From positions 1-32,171 of IMG/VR virus record IMGVR_UViG_3300030943_000113: a stretch of DNA of 32,171 nt. One strand, written 5' to 3'. This document shows positions 23,684 through 31,209 of this stretch, piece after piece. A model generated the notes under the pieces. It made no database searches and was not told the origin of the DNA. It was given only the letters and a program-made list of their open reading frames with translations. How positions within the stretch are numbered: the stretch's first letter is position 1; each line of letters starts with the position of its first letter. Made by a program: the position numbers and the translations under genes. Origin of the DNA: a virus.

Positions 23684-23839
23684 TTAAATGTAACGGTTGA
23701 AATATCTTTTACAAAAGATAGAATAACTTTCACCTTTGTAAGAATATTTCCGGTAAGCACTCTTTTGACCGGATATGGTACTGAAGATAGCAAAAAGTAT
23801 TAAGGCAATTGCTATGCCAATCAGGATAGTTAGTTTCAT
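23684..23839 (-). CDS. Small membrane-anchored protein, 51 aa
   Basis: MKLTILIGIAIALILFAIFS forms one N-terminal helix, followed by a basic, Tyr-rich tail of about 30 residues. The start overlaps the upstream TGA (ATGA) and the stop precedes the next leader. It could be an anchored peptide facing either side; the positive tail favours the cytoplasm. Confidence 0.65.
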   Translation of the reverse strand: MKLTILIGIAIALILFAIFSTISGQKSAYRKYSYKGESYSIFCKRYFNRYI

Positions 23840-23994
23840 TGTTTTTGGTCGGCATTACCGATTAAATTATTTGTTTGAAGAACTTCAAGTGAAAGTGCAA
23901 TTAATTGATTATGCATTTCTGAAAGTTCTATAAAACCAATTTCATAATTGGTTATAATCTCTTTTTGCTGTGAAATAAATTTGTCGTGTTCCAT
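23836..23994 (-). CDS. Small helical protein, 52 aa
   Basis: Starts MEHDKFISQQKEIITNYEIG. Spacing of Ile and Leu suggests an amphipathic helix or coiled coil. The leader at 23996-24006 lies directly before the ATG. ATGA coupling to the membrane-anchored gene. Confidence 0.68.
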   Translation of the reverse strand: MEHDKFISQQKEIITNYEIGFIELSEMHNQLIALSLEVLQTNNLIGNADQKQ

Positions 23995-24066
23995 TTTGTA
24001 AGTTTTTAGCCTTTCAACGTTGTCCGGCTTATACCACCAAAACCTCCAATCTTGGTAGATTGGAGG
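23995..24066 (-). promoter_or_regulatory. Intergenic module: perfect hairpin, second hairpin, leader
   Basis: CCTCCAATCT and its exact complement (24043-24052, 24057-24066) with a 4-base loop are followed on the minus strand by TTTTGGTGGTAT, an AGCC/GGCT stem enclosing the palindrome CAACGTTG, and the leader. Stem plus T-run fits an intrinsic terminator; the downstream half is shared with the other modules. Confidence 0.7.
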
Positions 24067-24091
24067 TATTTTGATTTTCGATTTTCGATTT

Positions 24092-24763
24092 TCAATTCTT
24101 GGTTTTCAATTTTCGATTTTTAGGTTGGTTTTCAAATATCGTAATCAATAAATCATTCCGGTATGCTTTTGCCCTAAGTGCGTTGTCGTAGCAAGCATTC
24201 TTAATCCAATCTTCCAAGTTTGTTTTTCCTAAAGGTAGATACTTCATTCTATCACCAAGAACACGCATATAGCAAATATTCATTATGCGGAGAATAGATA
24301 AAACCATGCTTGCATCCTCAGGCTTCGTTGTTTCCATTATCTGCCATATTTCAACGGCATATTCAAGATTCTGTTTTGCTATCTTTTCGGCATAAGGTAT
24401 TTCCGAAGTAAGATTCTGAAAATTGGTATCGGAATGTGCAATTTTAGTACAAAGATCAATTAATCTTTCCAAGGTAGTTGTTTTGTGTTTTACATTAACA
24501 TCACGACCGATTTCAATCATATCGTTGTTTTCGTAATGCTTGCGTACTTGCTCCATGGTCAATGCTTTTGGTGCTCTTGGGGTAACAAACCTGCTAACAT
24601 TTTCCCATTTAGTATCAACAAAATTACCTTCTCTTTTTTTAGGAAGTAATTCATCATAAACATATTCAGGAACAGCTTGCATATCACTTGGATAACATAC
24701 TTCACAAGGTTGAAATGCTACTTCCGGCGTTTCTTTTTCTGCTTTAACTTGTTTTGTTTTCAT
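24092..24763 (-). CDS. Hypothetical protein, 223 aa
   Basis: Starts MKTKQVKAEKETPEVAFQPC. It has one early CEVC pair and then a mostly helical body (TTLERLIDLCTKIAHSD, EYAVEIWQIMETTKPED). Leader at 24767-24777. It ends in a low-complexity Asn/Lys tail encoded by GATTTTC-like repeats. First gene after the 540-base gap, so possibly the first of the leftward series. No family recognised. Confidence 0.72.
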   Translation of the reverse strand: MKTKQVKAEKETPEVAFQPCEVCYPSDMQAVPEYVYDELLPKKREGNFVDTKWENVSRFVTPRAPKALTMEQVRKHYENNDMIEIGRDVNVKHKTTTLERLIDLCTKIAHSDTNFQNLTSEIPYAEKIAKQNLEYAVEIWQIMETTKPEDASMVLSILRIMNICYMRVLGDRMKYLPLGKTNLEDWIKNACYDNALRAKAYRNDLLITIFENQPKNRKLKTKN

Positions 24764-25199
24764 AATTTGTAAGTTTTAAATTTGTAAATATTTGTAATTG
24801 ATTAATTTCATTTCACCATGGGAAAATTGAACTCAACTTTTGATTTAAAAGCAATTATATCTATACTATTTCAAATCTAATTATTTCAAATCCAAATTAG
24901 TATAATAACCCATTTTCAATCCCATTTGAATCGTTTTGTTCCGACATTCCTGTAATCCGGTATATAACTACTGCGTCAGAATCACTATTGCGTGGATTAC
25001 AAACACTATACACGTCGTCAAATATCGAAAGTAATATAATTATATGATTCATAATAATAATGGTTAAAATAGTGTTCAAAATCGAAAGTAGTAAAATAGG
25101 TGTTTCAAATATAGTAAAAATACCGGATATCTGAAATTCAAATAGTATTAATCCGGATCACCGTATAAAATAGGATATTAAGAGTATATAAACGAAAAT

Positions 25200-25224
25200 A
25201 GGTTTGTCCAATCCGGACAAACCT
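25200..25224 (-). terminator. Second hairpin downstream of the basic protein gene
   Basis: Perfect 10-bp stem AGGTTTGTCC with a 5-base loop, followed on the minus strand by TATTTTCGTTT. With the hairpin at 25252-25277 it makes a double terminator for leftward transcription. Confidence 0.6.
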
Positions 25225-25251
25225 AAAAATAAACCCTATTTTACTACAAAA

Positions 25252-25277
25252 CCGTCTAACTAATTAAAGTTAGACGG
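25252..25277 (-). terminator. Intrinsic terminator after the basic Lys/Ala-rich gene
   Basis: Perfect 10-bp stem CCGTCTAACT with a 6-base loop, followed on the minus strand by TTTTGTAG. It lies 31 bases after the stop of the 171-aa gene. Confidence 0.75.
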
Positions 25278-25307
25278 CAAAGTAATTAATCGGATAAATT
25301 AAGCTAA

Positions 25308-25823
25308 TTAAACTGCGGCAACCCAGATATAATTGCCACCTTCAAGCTGCTTGACGTCCCAACCAAATGTGCCACCCTTTTTGAAGTTGGTGGGCTGAAG
25401 GATGGTGTACAAGCCAATCGCCAGTGTCATTGGGGACATTTCAGGATGCGCTGCGCAAAGCTTTGCATAAACCTGATCACGTGAAATACCTACTTTTTTA
25501 TCTGCAGCAAAAAGAATATCACGTACTTCTGCTTTTGCCGTCCATTTTGTTCCGGTGGTCTTGTGAAGCATAGTGTCAATTGCCGTTAAAAGTGCTTTTT
25601 TAGATTCAGCTTCCATGTTCCAGTCGGTGATGATTTTGATGATCAGGTCAGTAACTTTTACTTTTGCTACTTTTTTTTCTGGTTCCTTGGTGCGTGCTGG
25701 TTCATCGGCAGGCTTGTCGTTTTTGGCTGCTTCATCGATTTTTTTCTGCTCTGCGATTTTTGCGGCAAGTTGTTCGTTGGCGATTTGTGCATTTTTTTTG
25801 GCTAATTTCTGTGCTGGTGTCAT
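25308..25823 (-). CDS. Basic Lys/Ala-rich protein, 171 aa
   Basis: Starts MTPAQKLAKKNAQIANEQLA. The first 55 residues are Lys, Ala, Glu and Pro rich and probably an extended or coiled-coil tail. The remaining 115 form a globular domain with two helical repeats and a beta end (GGTFGWDVKQLEGGNYIWV), perhaps a winged helix. Its codons are clearly richer in G and C than neighbouring genes, and it has its own leader variant (AAAGCTTACAA at 25836-25846) and strong terminators, suggesting high early expression. Possibly DNA-binding; no family named. Confidence 0.75.
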   Translation of the reverse strand: MTPAQKLAKKNAQIANEQLAAKIAEQKKIDEAAKNDKPADEPARTKEPEKKVAKVKVTDLIIKIITDWNMEAESKKALLTAIDTMLHKTTGTKWTAKAEVRDILFAADKKVGISRDQVYAKLCAAHPEMSPMTLAIGLYTILQPTNFKKGGTFGWDVKQLEGGNYIWVAAV

Positions 25824-25847
25824 AACTTTTAATTTTTGTAAGCTTTA

Positions 25848-25957
25848 TGCCGGCTGGTGAACCAATCTTATGGTGGAGGTTGTAACCCATCCGCCTGGCA
25901 CCAGCGATGTCCGCACCTTTATAGGGTTGCGGACTGGCTGGGTGAACTAATATACCG
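25848..25957 (-). promoter_or_regulatory. GC-rich structured leader of the basic protein gene
   Basis: This stretch is far more GC-rich than its surroundings. It has inverted repeats GTCCGCA/TGCGGAC (around a 12-base loop with its own CC/GG pairs) and CTGGTG/CACCAG. Near-identical direct repeats GGCTGGTGAAC and GGCTGGGTGAAC lie at the two ends. It sits between the 40-aa membrane gene and the 171-aa gene, so it may form an mRNA 5' structure or terminator. Confidence 0.5.
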
Positions 25958-25959
25958 GA

Positions 25960-26082
25960 TCACCGTTTGACTGCCTTTTTGGGTGTTGGAGTGGTCAGGT
26001 ATGCTGCGACAAAGGCAAGGACAAAAAAGATAGCTACAAAAGCTACTAAAAATGCTGGGTTAAAAAAGTACTCTGAGTTCAT
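25960..26082 (-). CDS. Tiny membrane protein, 40 aa, first leftward gene
   Basis: MNSEYFFNPAFLVAFVAIFF and onward: one hydrophobic helix, then a basic tail (TPKKAVKR). It shares the higher GC content of the gene downstream. It lies about 75 bases from a TATTTTTG promoter-like box. Probably an inner-membrane peptide made first on infection; role unknown. Confidence 0.65.
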   Translation of the reverse strand: MNSEYFFNPAFLVAFVAIFFVLAFVAAYLTTPTPKKAVKR

Positions 26083-26155
26083 AATAATTAGTATAAATGT
26101 TATTTAACAATATAATCGGATACTCTGTTTGCTTCCGCTGGGTGTAATATACGCA

Positions 26156-26163
26156 CAAAAATA
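26156..26163 (-). promoter_or_regulatory. Candidate leftward promoter -7 box (TATTTTTG)
   Basis: Exact match to TAnnTTTG on the minus strand, about 74 bases before the first leftward ATG. It is embedded in AAAAATACCGGAT, which also occurs at 25116-25128. A clear -33 TTTG was not found, so the match is suggestive only. Confidence 0.4.
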
Positions 26164-26322
26164 CCGGATTGATACTGAATCACTAAAATATATTTTATCG
26201 TTTGTAGCCTATTTATTAAGCGCATGAAGCATCGTTAATATTAAAATAAGATAGTAATCTATTATATAAAAATAACGTCTTAAAATAGGTTTAAAATGCG
26301 ATTAAAACAACGTCTTAATATA

Positions 26323-26360
26323 CGCAATAGTATATACTTAATATAATATATACTATTGCG
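26323..26360. repeat. Perfect 14-bp inverted repeat
   Basis: CGCAATAGTATATA (26323-26336) and its exact complement (26347-26360) flank a 10-base AT loop; the right arm abuts the first GCGCAAA. It could be an operator, an origin element or a transcript hairpin. No T-run follows on either side. Confidence 0.8.
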
Positions 26361-27579
26361 CAAACGTATAAAATAAATGCGTGAAATAGCGCAAAAGGTA
26401 TAATATCCGGCAAATAAATATATCGTATTAAAAGTATTGCCGGTGATCCGGATATAGTAAGGAAGTAAATGTGAATTGCCAGGTATAGAATAAAAACAAA
26501 AGAATACCGGCAAAAAGAGTAAATTAATAAATACGAATAGTATAATATAGATAGATAGTATAATGTGAAACACCCAGGTATAGAATGTATATAGATAGCG
26601 CAAATAGATAGTTATAAGAGTATAGATAGAATATAAAGATATATCGGATATATATTAAAATGCCTAAAATGGGCAGAAAATGTGGTGTGACGTGGTCCAC
26701 CCAGTCACCCTATTAAAAGTAGTCAAATAACCGTAAACAAAAGGGTGAACACGTAGCATGGTGTAAATAAGCGCAAATAAGACGTTATTGCTTACAGATA
26801 GGGATGTGTATAGGTAGGTAATAGTATATATATAATAGACTATACTATATGAGTAGTAATGGGATAATAAATCAATGTGATTCGAATGATTGAAAGGTGG
26901 ACCCAGGGTCATGACGTTCCTCATAATTGTGTAAATTTTTTAGTCATTATTTGAAATAACCTTTTATATATTCAAAATATTTTACCCTTTTTCCAAATAT
27001 CCCATATATATATATATATTCATTTGCCATATATCCCTATTGTACGTTTAAATATACTTCGGTATATACTATCTATTATATATAGGATATATTCTTATTT
27101 ACTTTATTTGCGTTTTTATATTTGTAAATCATACCGGCATGAATTAATAATAGTATATATACTTACTTATACTATTAGTATTTCTATTTACCGTTTATCG
27201 CAAATTAGGGTATATATCATGCCGTTATATACGCATTTTATATTTACCTTTTTGTAGAATATTATTACATTTATTGGGAAGGGTACAAAAATTTCTAAAA
27301 AAATATAGGATTTTTGCAAATGTATTATTTGCATAGTATAGGAATTTATTCATGCCGTAACTACATTTTAGTATTTGCGAGTATTGGTATTTAAAAGTAA
27401 TTAAAAAACTTTATATTAAATATAGAATTTAACATGTTAAGTATGCATTTATTTATTTTATTTTAGCAAACAATAGGATTTCAACTTGTTGTCTCAAATA
27501 TATTTTTAAATTTCGGATCAATTCAATTTATTTACAATCCGCAAACCTATTTTATAATCAATTACGCACATAAAATCAC

Positions 27580-28197
27580 ATGAAACGCAAACGAGACAAA
27601 TTCTCCCACCCTGATGAAATCCCAGAGATGACGGCACATCAATTTCCGTATAAGTTTCGGGAATCCATGATTGAGGAAGCACATCGGCTTGCAAGGTTTG
27701 GTTGTACAAACGAAGAAATTGCCGAATTTCTTAAAATTAGTCTTCAAACCTTTACCGCATATCATCGGGACATTCCAGAATTCGGGAAAGCTTTAGAGGA
27801 AGGTCGGATGTACGATAGCATGAAGGTAGTTGATTCCCTGCATAAACAGGCGTTGGGCTACGTAGTTCAGGAGCACGAGTCAGCCGAGCATATGACTCGC
27901 AACGGAGAAATTGTAATACTAAAAAAAACTACTACTAAATTTGTTCAACCGAGTGTAACTGCCGCTATTTATTTGCTTAAAACACGCCACGGTGATAAAT
28001 GGATGGATATTGTTAAAACCGAGCAAACCCGTAACCTTAATATTATGGTTAAAAATGTTGATTTTAGCGATATGAGTAATGAGGAATTGCTGACTTTGAA
28101 AAAATTAGGAATTAAACGTATTCCGGCAGAGTTTACCCGTCCAAAAGACACAGAAATACAAACCCCAGAAGTAATTCAGGATGTACGAGGAAATTAA
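27580..28197 (+). CDS. terS: Terminase small subunit
   Basis: 205 residues. A helix-turn-helix at about 33-62 (HRLARFGCTNEEIAEFLKIS) recognises phage DNA. It is followed by a helical oligomerisation region (SVTAAIYLLKTRHGDKW) as in many small terminases. The C-terminus overlaps the large subunit gene by 17 bases. First gene of the rightward operon, with a candidate promoter just before it (TTG near 27486 and TAAATTTCG at 27507, weak). Confidence 0.88.
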   Translation: MKRKRDKFSHPDEIPEMTAHQFPYKFRESMIEEAHRLARFGCTNEEIAEFLKISLQTFTAYHRDIPEFGKALEEGRMYDSMKVVDSLHKQALGYVVQEHESAEHMTRNGEIVILKKTTTKFVQPSVTAAIYLLKTRHGDKWMDIVKTEQTRNLNIMVKNVDFSDMSNEELLTLKKLGIKRIPAEFTRPKDTEIQTPEVIQDVRGN

Positions 28198-29731
28198 CAC
28201 AGAAGAAATTCCTTTTATAAGGACGAAGCTACCAAAAGTAGATCGTATGAGGGAATCTTTGGATAATCCTTTGCTTATAATCCGTGAATTAAATAACCGT
28301 AGCTTATATCACTTTATACAATGGTTTTGGCCAGTAGTTTGTAATCAGCAATTCGAGGGTAACTGGCATATAGAGGTATTATGTGCGGAATTAGAACGTG
28401 TCGCCAAAAGGGTCGCAAATCGTCAACAAAAGCTACACGATGTTATTATTAATGTACCCCCAGGAACTTCTAAAACAATCGTATGTTCAATTATGTTTCC
28501 GGCTTGGTGTTGGTCCCAGTGGTATTGGATGCGTTTTATTACGGCATCGTATTCTGGTGCTTTATCCTTAGAGTCTGCGGAGTATTGTCGTGATTTAGTA
28601 CGTAGTAGTCAATACAAAGCCGTTTATCCTGATATTGATATTAAGGAAGATAAGGATACAAAAACAAACTTTAAAATTGTTAAGAAAGATTGGTGGCATG
28701 GTAAATTAAATAAGGCTCCAAGGATACTACAGGGTGGTAATAGGTATTCTACATCAGTTGGGGGTTCATTAATGGGATTCCATGCTGATATTATAGTTTG
28801 GGATGATCCAATCAACCCTACGCAATCAATTTCCGATAAAGAACGTGATATTGCTAATCGTTGGATTGATAATACACTTCCTACCCGTAAAACAGATAAG
28901 GGAATTTCTGTGGTAATCGGAATTATGCAGAGATTACATCAAGATGATCCTACGGGACATATTCTTAATAAGAAAAAGGATAATATTTATAATATTTGCT
29001 TACCTGGTGAAATTCGTAATTATAAGAACAGAGTAAATCCACCGGAATTAGCTAAATTCTATATTGATGATTTACTTGATCCAAAACGTTTAAGTTGGAA
29101 ACATTTAAATGATTTAAAATCGGATTTAGGACAGTATGGATACGCTGGACAAATAGGGCAAGACCCAACACCAGCTGGTGGAGGTATGTTTCACGTTGAT
29201 AGCTTTATTTTAATTACACAACCACCTCTTTCAAAAGAAATTGTACAAACTGTCCGTTATTGGGATAAAGCGAGTTCGGAAGGAAAAGGTGCATATACTG
29301 TCGGTGTTAAAATGTGTAAATTGAAATCCGGTATATTTGTTATAATGGATGTAAAGCGTGGTCAATGGGGTTCTAATAAAAGGGAACAGATTATTAAGGA
29401 TACAGCGGTTGCTGATGGAGTTAATACATATGTTTACGTGGAACAAGAACCAGGATCAGGAGGAAAAGAATCTGCAGAAGGAACCATTCGTAATTTAATA
29501 GGTTATTCCTGTTATGCCGATAAACCAACCGGAGATAAGGTTTTCAGAGCTGACCCTTATTCTGTGCAAGTAAATAATGGTTTGTTTCAAATAATGGCTG
29601 GTTTTTGGAATCACGAATATATTGAAGAACATCGGTTCTTTCCATATAGTATGTATAAGGATCAAGTGGATGCATCATCAGGTGCTTTCAATCATTTAGT
29701 AGGTCGTAAAGTTGCAGGACGAATAACTTAA
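28181..29731 (+). CDS. terL: Terminase large subunit
   Basis: 516 residues. N-terminal ATPase with Walker A VPPGTSKT (92-99) and Walker B IIVWDDP (to 210), plus a GGSLMGFHAD coupling segment. A C-terminal RNase H-like nuclease begins at RYWDKASSEGKGAYTVG, with a second acidic site in VYVEQEPGSGG. It drives DNA into the capsid and cuts the concatemer. The ATG lies inside the end of the small subunit gene. Length and motif order are normal. Confidence 0.95.
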   Translation: MYEEINTEEIPFIRTKLPKVDRMRESLDNPLLIIRELNNRSLYHFIQWFWPVVCNQQFEGNWHIEVLCAELERVAKRVANRQQKLHDVIINVPPGTSKTIVCSIMFPAWCWSQWYWMRFITASYSGALSLESAEYCRDLVRSSQYKAVYPDIDIKEDKDTKTNFKIVKKDWWHGKLNKAPRILQGGNRYSTSVGGSLMGFHADIIVWDDPINPTQSISDKERDIANRWIDNTLPTRKTDKGISVVIGIMQRLHQDDPTGHILNKKKDNIYNICLPGEIRNYKNRVNPPELAKFYIDDLLDPKRLSWKHLNDLKSDLGQYGYAGQIGQDPTPAGGGMFHVDSFILITQPPLSKEIVQTVRYWDKASSEGKGAYTVGVKMCKLKSGIFVIMDVKRGQWGSNKREQIIKDTAVADGVNTYVYVEQEPGSGGKESAEGTIRNLIGYSCYADKPTGDKVFRADPYSVQVNNGLFQIMAGFWNHEYIEEHRFFPYSMYKDQVDASSGAFNHLVGRKVAGRIT

Positions 29732-29742
29732 TATGAAATAGT

Positions 29743-31197
29743 ATGAAAAAGTTATTAATTGTTTTCTTAGTTTTGTTTATAGCTTTATATTCTTCAGCTA
29801 TTACTCGTTATGTTGCTACAACGGGAAATGATAGTAATGCTGGAACAATTACTGCTCCCTATAAAACAATACAACATGCAGCGGATGTTGTTAATCCTGG
29901 GGATATAGTAATTGTAAAAGATGGTGTATATACAAATACTATTCCAAATTACGGATCAGAACAAGCGGTAATTAAATTAACTCGATCAGGTACTGCATCT
30001 TCTTATATTACATTTCAAGCAGAACATAAATGGGGTGCAGTATTAGATGGGCAAAGTTTTGCAGCTGAATTTGGGATAATGATTAATACCGCTTCCTATA
30101 TAAAGATAGATGGTTTTGAAATAAAAGATATTGGAATTTGGGCGATACCTATTTATGAAGGTAGTAATTATATAGAGATACGAAATTGTAAGATAAATTC
30201 AATAGGGGTTGTATGTACTGCAACCACAAATGGTTTATCTGCTATTGCTTTATTTTCAGCAAATCATATATTAATTGAAAAGAACTTAATCTATAATATA
30301 GGAAGATTAGCACCGGATGAAGGTTGTACAATTGCAAAATATTATCAATGGCAAGATCATGGTATTTATATTGACAACTCAAATTTTATAACTATACAAA
30401 AGAATATAATTTATGGTGTTCAAGGAGGATGGACAATTCATTTTTATAGTGGATCAGGTGGTATGAGTTCAAATAATTACATCTTAAATAATACCATAGC
30501 ATTTGGTAAACGGGCATCCGGTTTAGTAATACTTTATGAGAATGTAACAAACACATATATTCAAAATAATATTTTTTATCATGGAACGGATATTTCCTAC
30601 GATGTTTATGCTGGATATAATCATGGTATAGTAATTAATACTGGATACACTTATTCTAATGTACAGATAAATTATAATTTGACATATCGGGGAAGTGGAT
30701 TAACCACGTCAGGAGTTGTTGTACCAGGAGTTACTTCACGTTATAATATAAACAATACAAATCCATTAATATTAAGTGAATCTAATTTTGATTTTTCTTT
30801 GCAGTTAGGAAGTTTAGCAATACATGCTGGAGTGGATGTAGGATTGACCTCTGATTATTTAGGTAATCCTGTTATAGGTAAACCAGATATAGGAGCATTG
30901 GAATATCAACCCACTGCAATTACTTATTATAATACAACGGCAACGGCAACGGCAATAAGAAATAATTGTCCTACTAATTATACTGGATCAGTGGTTACTT
31001 ATATTGTACCTGCCAATAAATATTCATCTACTACGAGTCAGGCGGAAGCAGATTTACAAGCAACAAATGATCTTACTGCAAATAAACAAGCATACGCTAA
31101 TACGAATGGGATTTGTACAGCTCCAATTCCGGATATTACAAAAACTATTAAAATAAGTGTGCAGGACGGAAAAATAATAATTCAAGATGTACCTTAA
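29743..31197 (+). CDS. Secreted-type right-handed beta-helix protein with DUF5977-like C-terminus
   Basis: 484 residues. The first 19 residues (MKKLLIVFLVLFIALYSSA) are a classic signal peptide without a lipobox. RYVATTGNDSNAG and PYKTIQHAADVVNPGDIV begin a pectate-lyase-like parallel beta-helix with many Asn-Tyr-Ile turns (to about 385). Residues 393-460 match the DUF5977 pattern (YYNTTATATAIRNNCP, TYIVPANKYSS, QAYANTNGIC). It may cleave polysaccharide or act as a tailspike. A signal peptide is unusual for a virion part, and so is the position between terminase and portal. Host-acquired gene is the alternative. Confidence 0.82.
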   Translation: MKKLLIVFLVLFIALYSSAITRYVATTGNDSNAGTITAPYKTIQHAADVVNPGDIVIVKDGVYTNTIPNYGSEQAVIKLTRSGTASSYITFQAEHKWGAVLDGQSFAAEFGIMINTASYIKIDGFEIKDIGIWAIPIYEGSNYIEIRNCKINSIGVVCTATTNGLSAIALFSANHILIEKNLIYNIGRLAPDEGCTIAKYYQWQDHGIYIDNSNFITIQKNIIYGVQGGWTIHFYSGSGGMSSNNYILNNTIAFGKRASGLVILYENVTNTYIQNNIFYHGTDISYDVYAGYNHGIVINTGYTYSNVQINYNLTYRGSGLTTSGVVVPGVTSRYNINNTNPLILSESNFDFSLQLGSLAIHAGVDVGLTSDYLGNPVIGKPDIGALEYQPTAITYYNTTATATAIRNNCPTNYTGSVVTYIVPANKYSSTTSQAEADLQATNDLTANKQAYANTNGICTAPIPDITKTIKISVQDGKIIIQDVP

Positions 31198-31209
31198 AAA
31201 AAGTAACTA

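Larger units (their letters stand above)
24764..25307 (-). promoter_or_regulatory. Intergenic region of about 540 bases, probable promoter of the small-gene operon
   Basis: No convincing gene; a 60-codon frame at 24897-25079 is weak. On the minus strand, TATATTTG (25106-25113) fits the Bacteroidota -7 box. Two imperfect copies of TTTGAAACACCTATTTTA-like text and two TACTTTCGAT strings lie just downstream. AAAAATACCGGAT (25116-25128) is repeated exactly at 26157-26169, and CCGGATCACCG (25153-25163) recurs twice to the right. Two hairpins near 25.2 kb end the preceding transcript. Confidence 0.5.
26083..27579. other. Divergent, AT-rich, repeat-rich non-coding region
   Basis: About 1.5 kb between leftward and rightward genes. 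Open frames here are Ile/Tyr-rich and unlike real proteins. Contents: GCGCAAA four times in one orientation (26358, 26389, 26598, 26771), AATAACGTCTTA at 26271-26282 and inverted at 26778-26789, a repeated ATGTGAA...CCAGGTATAGAAT unit (26469-26491, 26563-26586), a 14-bp inverted repeat, and (TA)n near 27004-27018. It probably holds promoters for both arms and perhaps the origin. Confidence 0.6.

Noticed and set aside
24897-25079. 60-codon leftward frame
   Set aside because: Lies in a promoter-like, repeat-containing gap, has no leader and an unusual composition; too weak to call.
26280-27257. Three open frames of 77-107 codons in the divergent region
   Set aside because: Ile/Tyr/Phe-rich translations mirror AT repeats, with no leader, overlaps or domain text; treated as chance frames.
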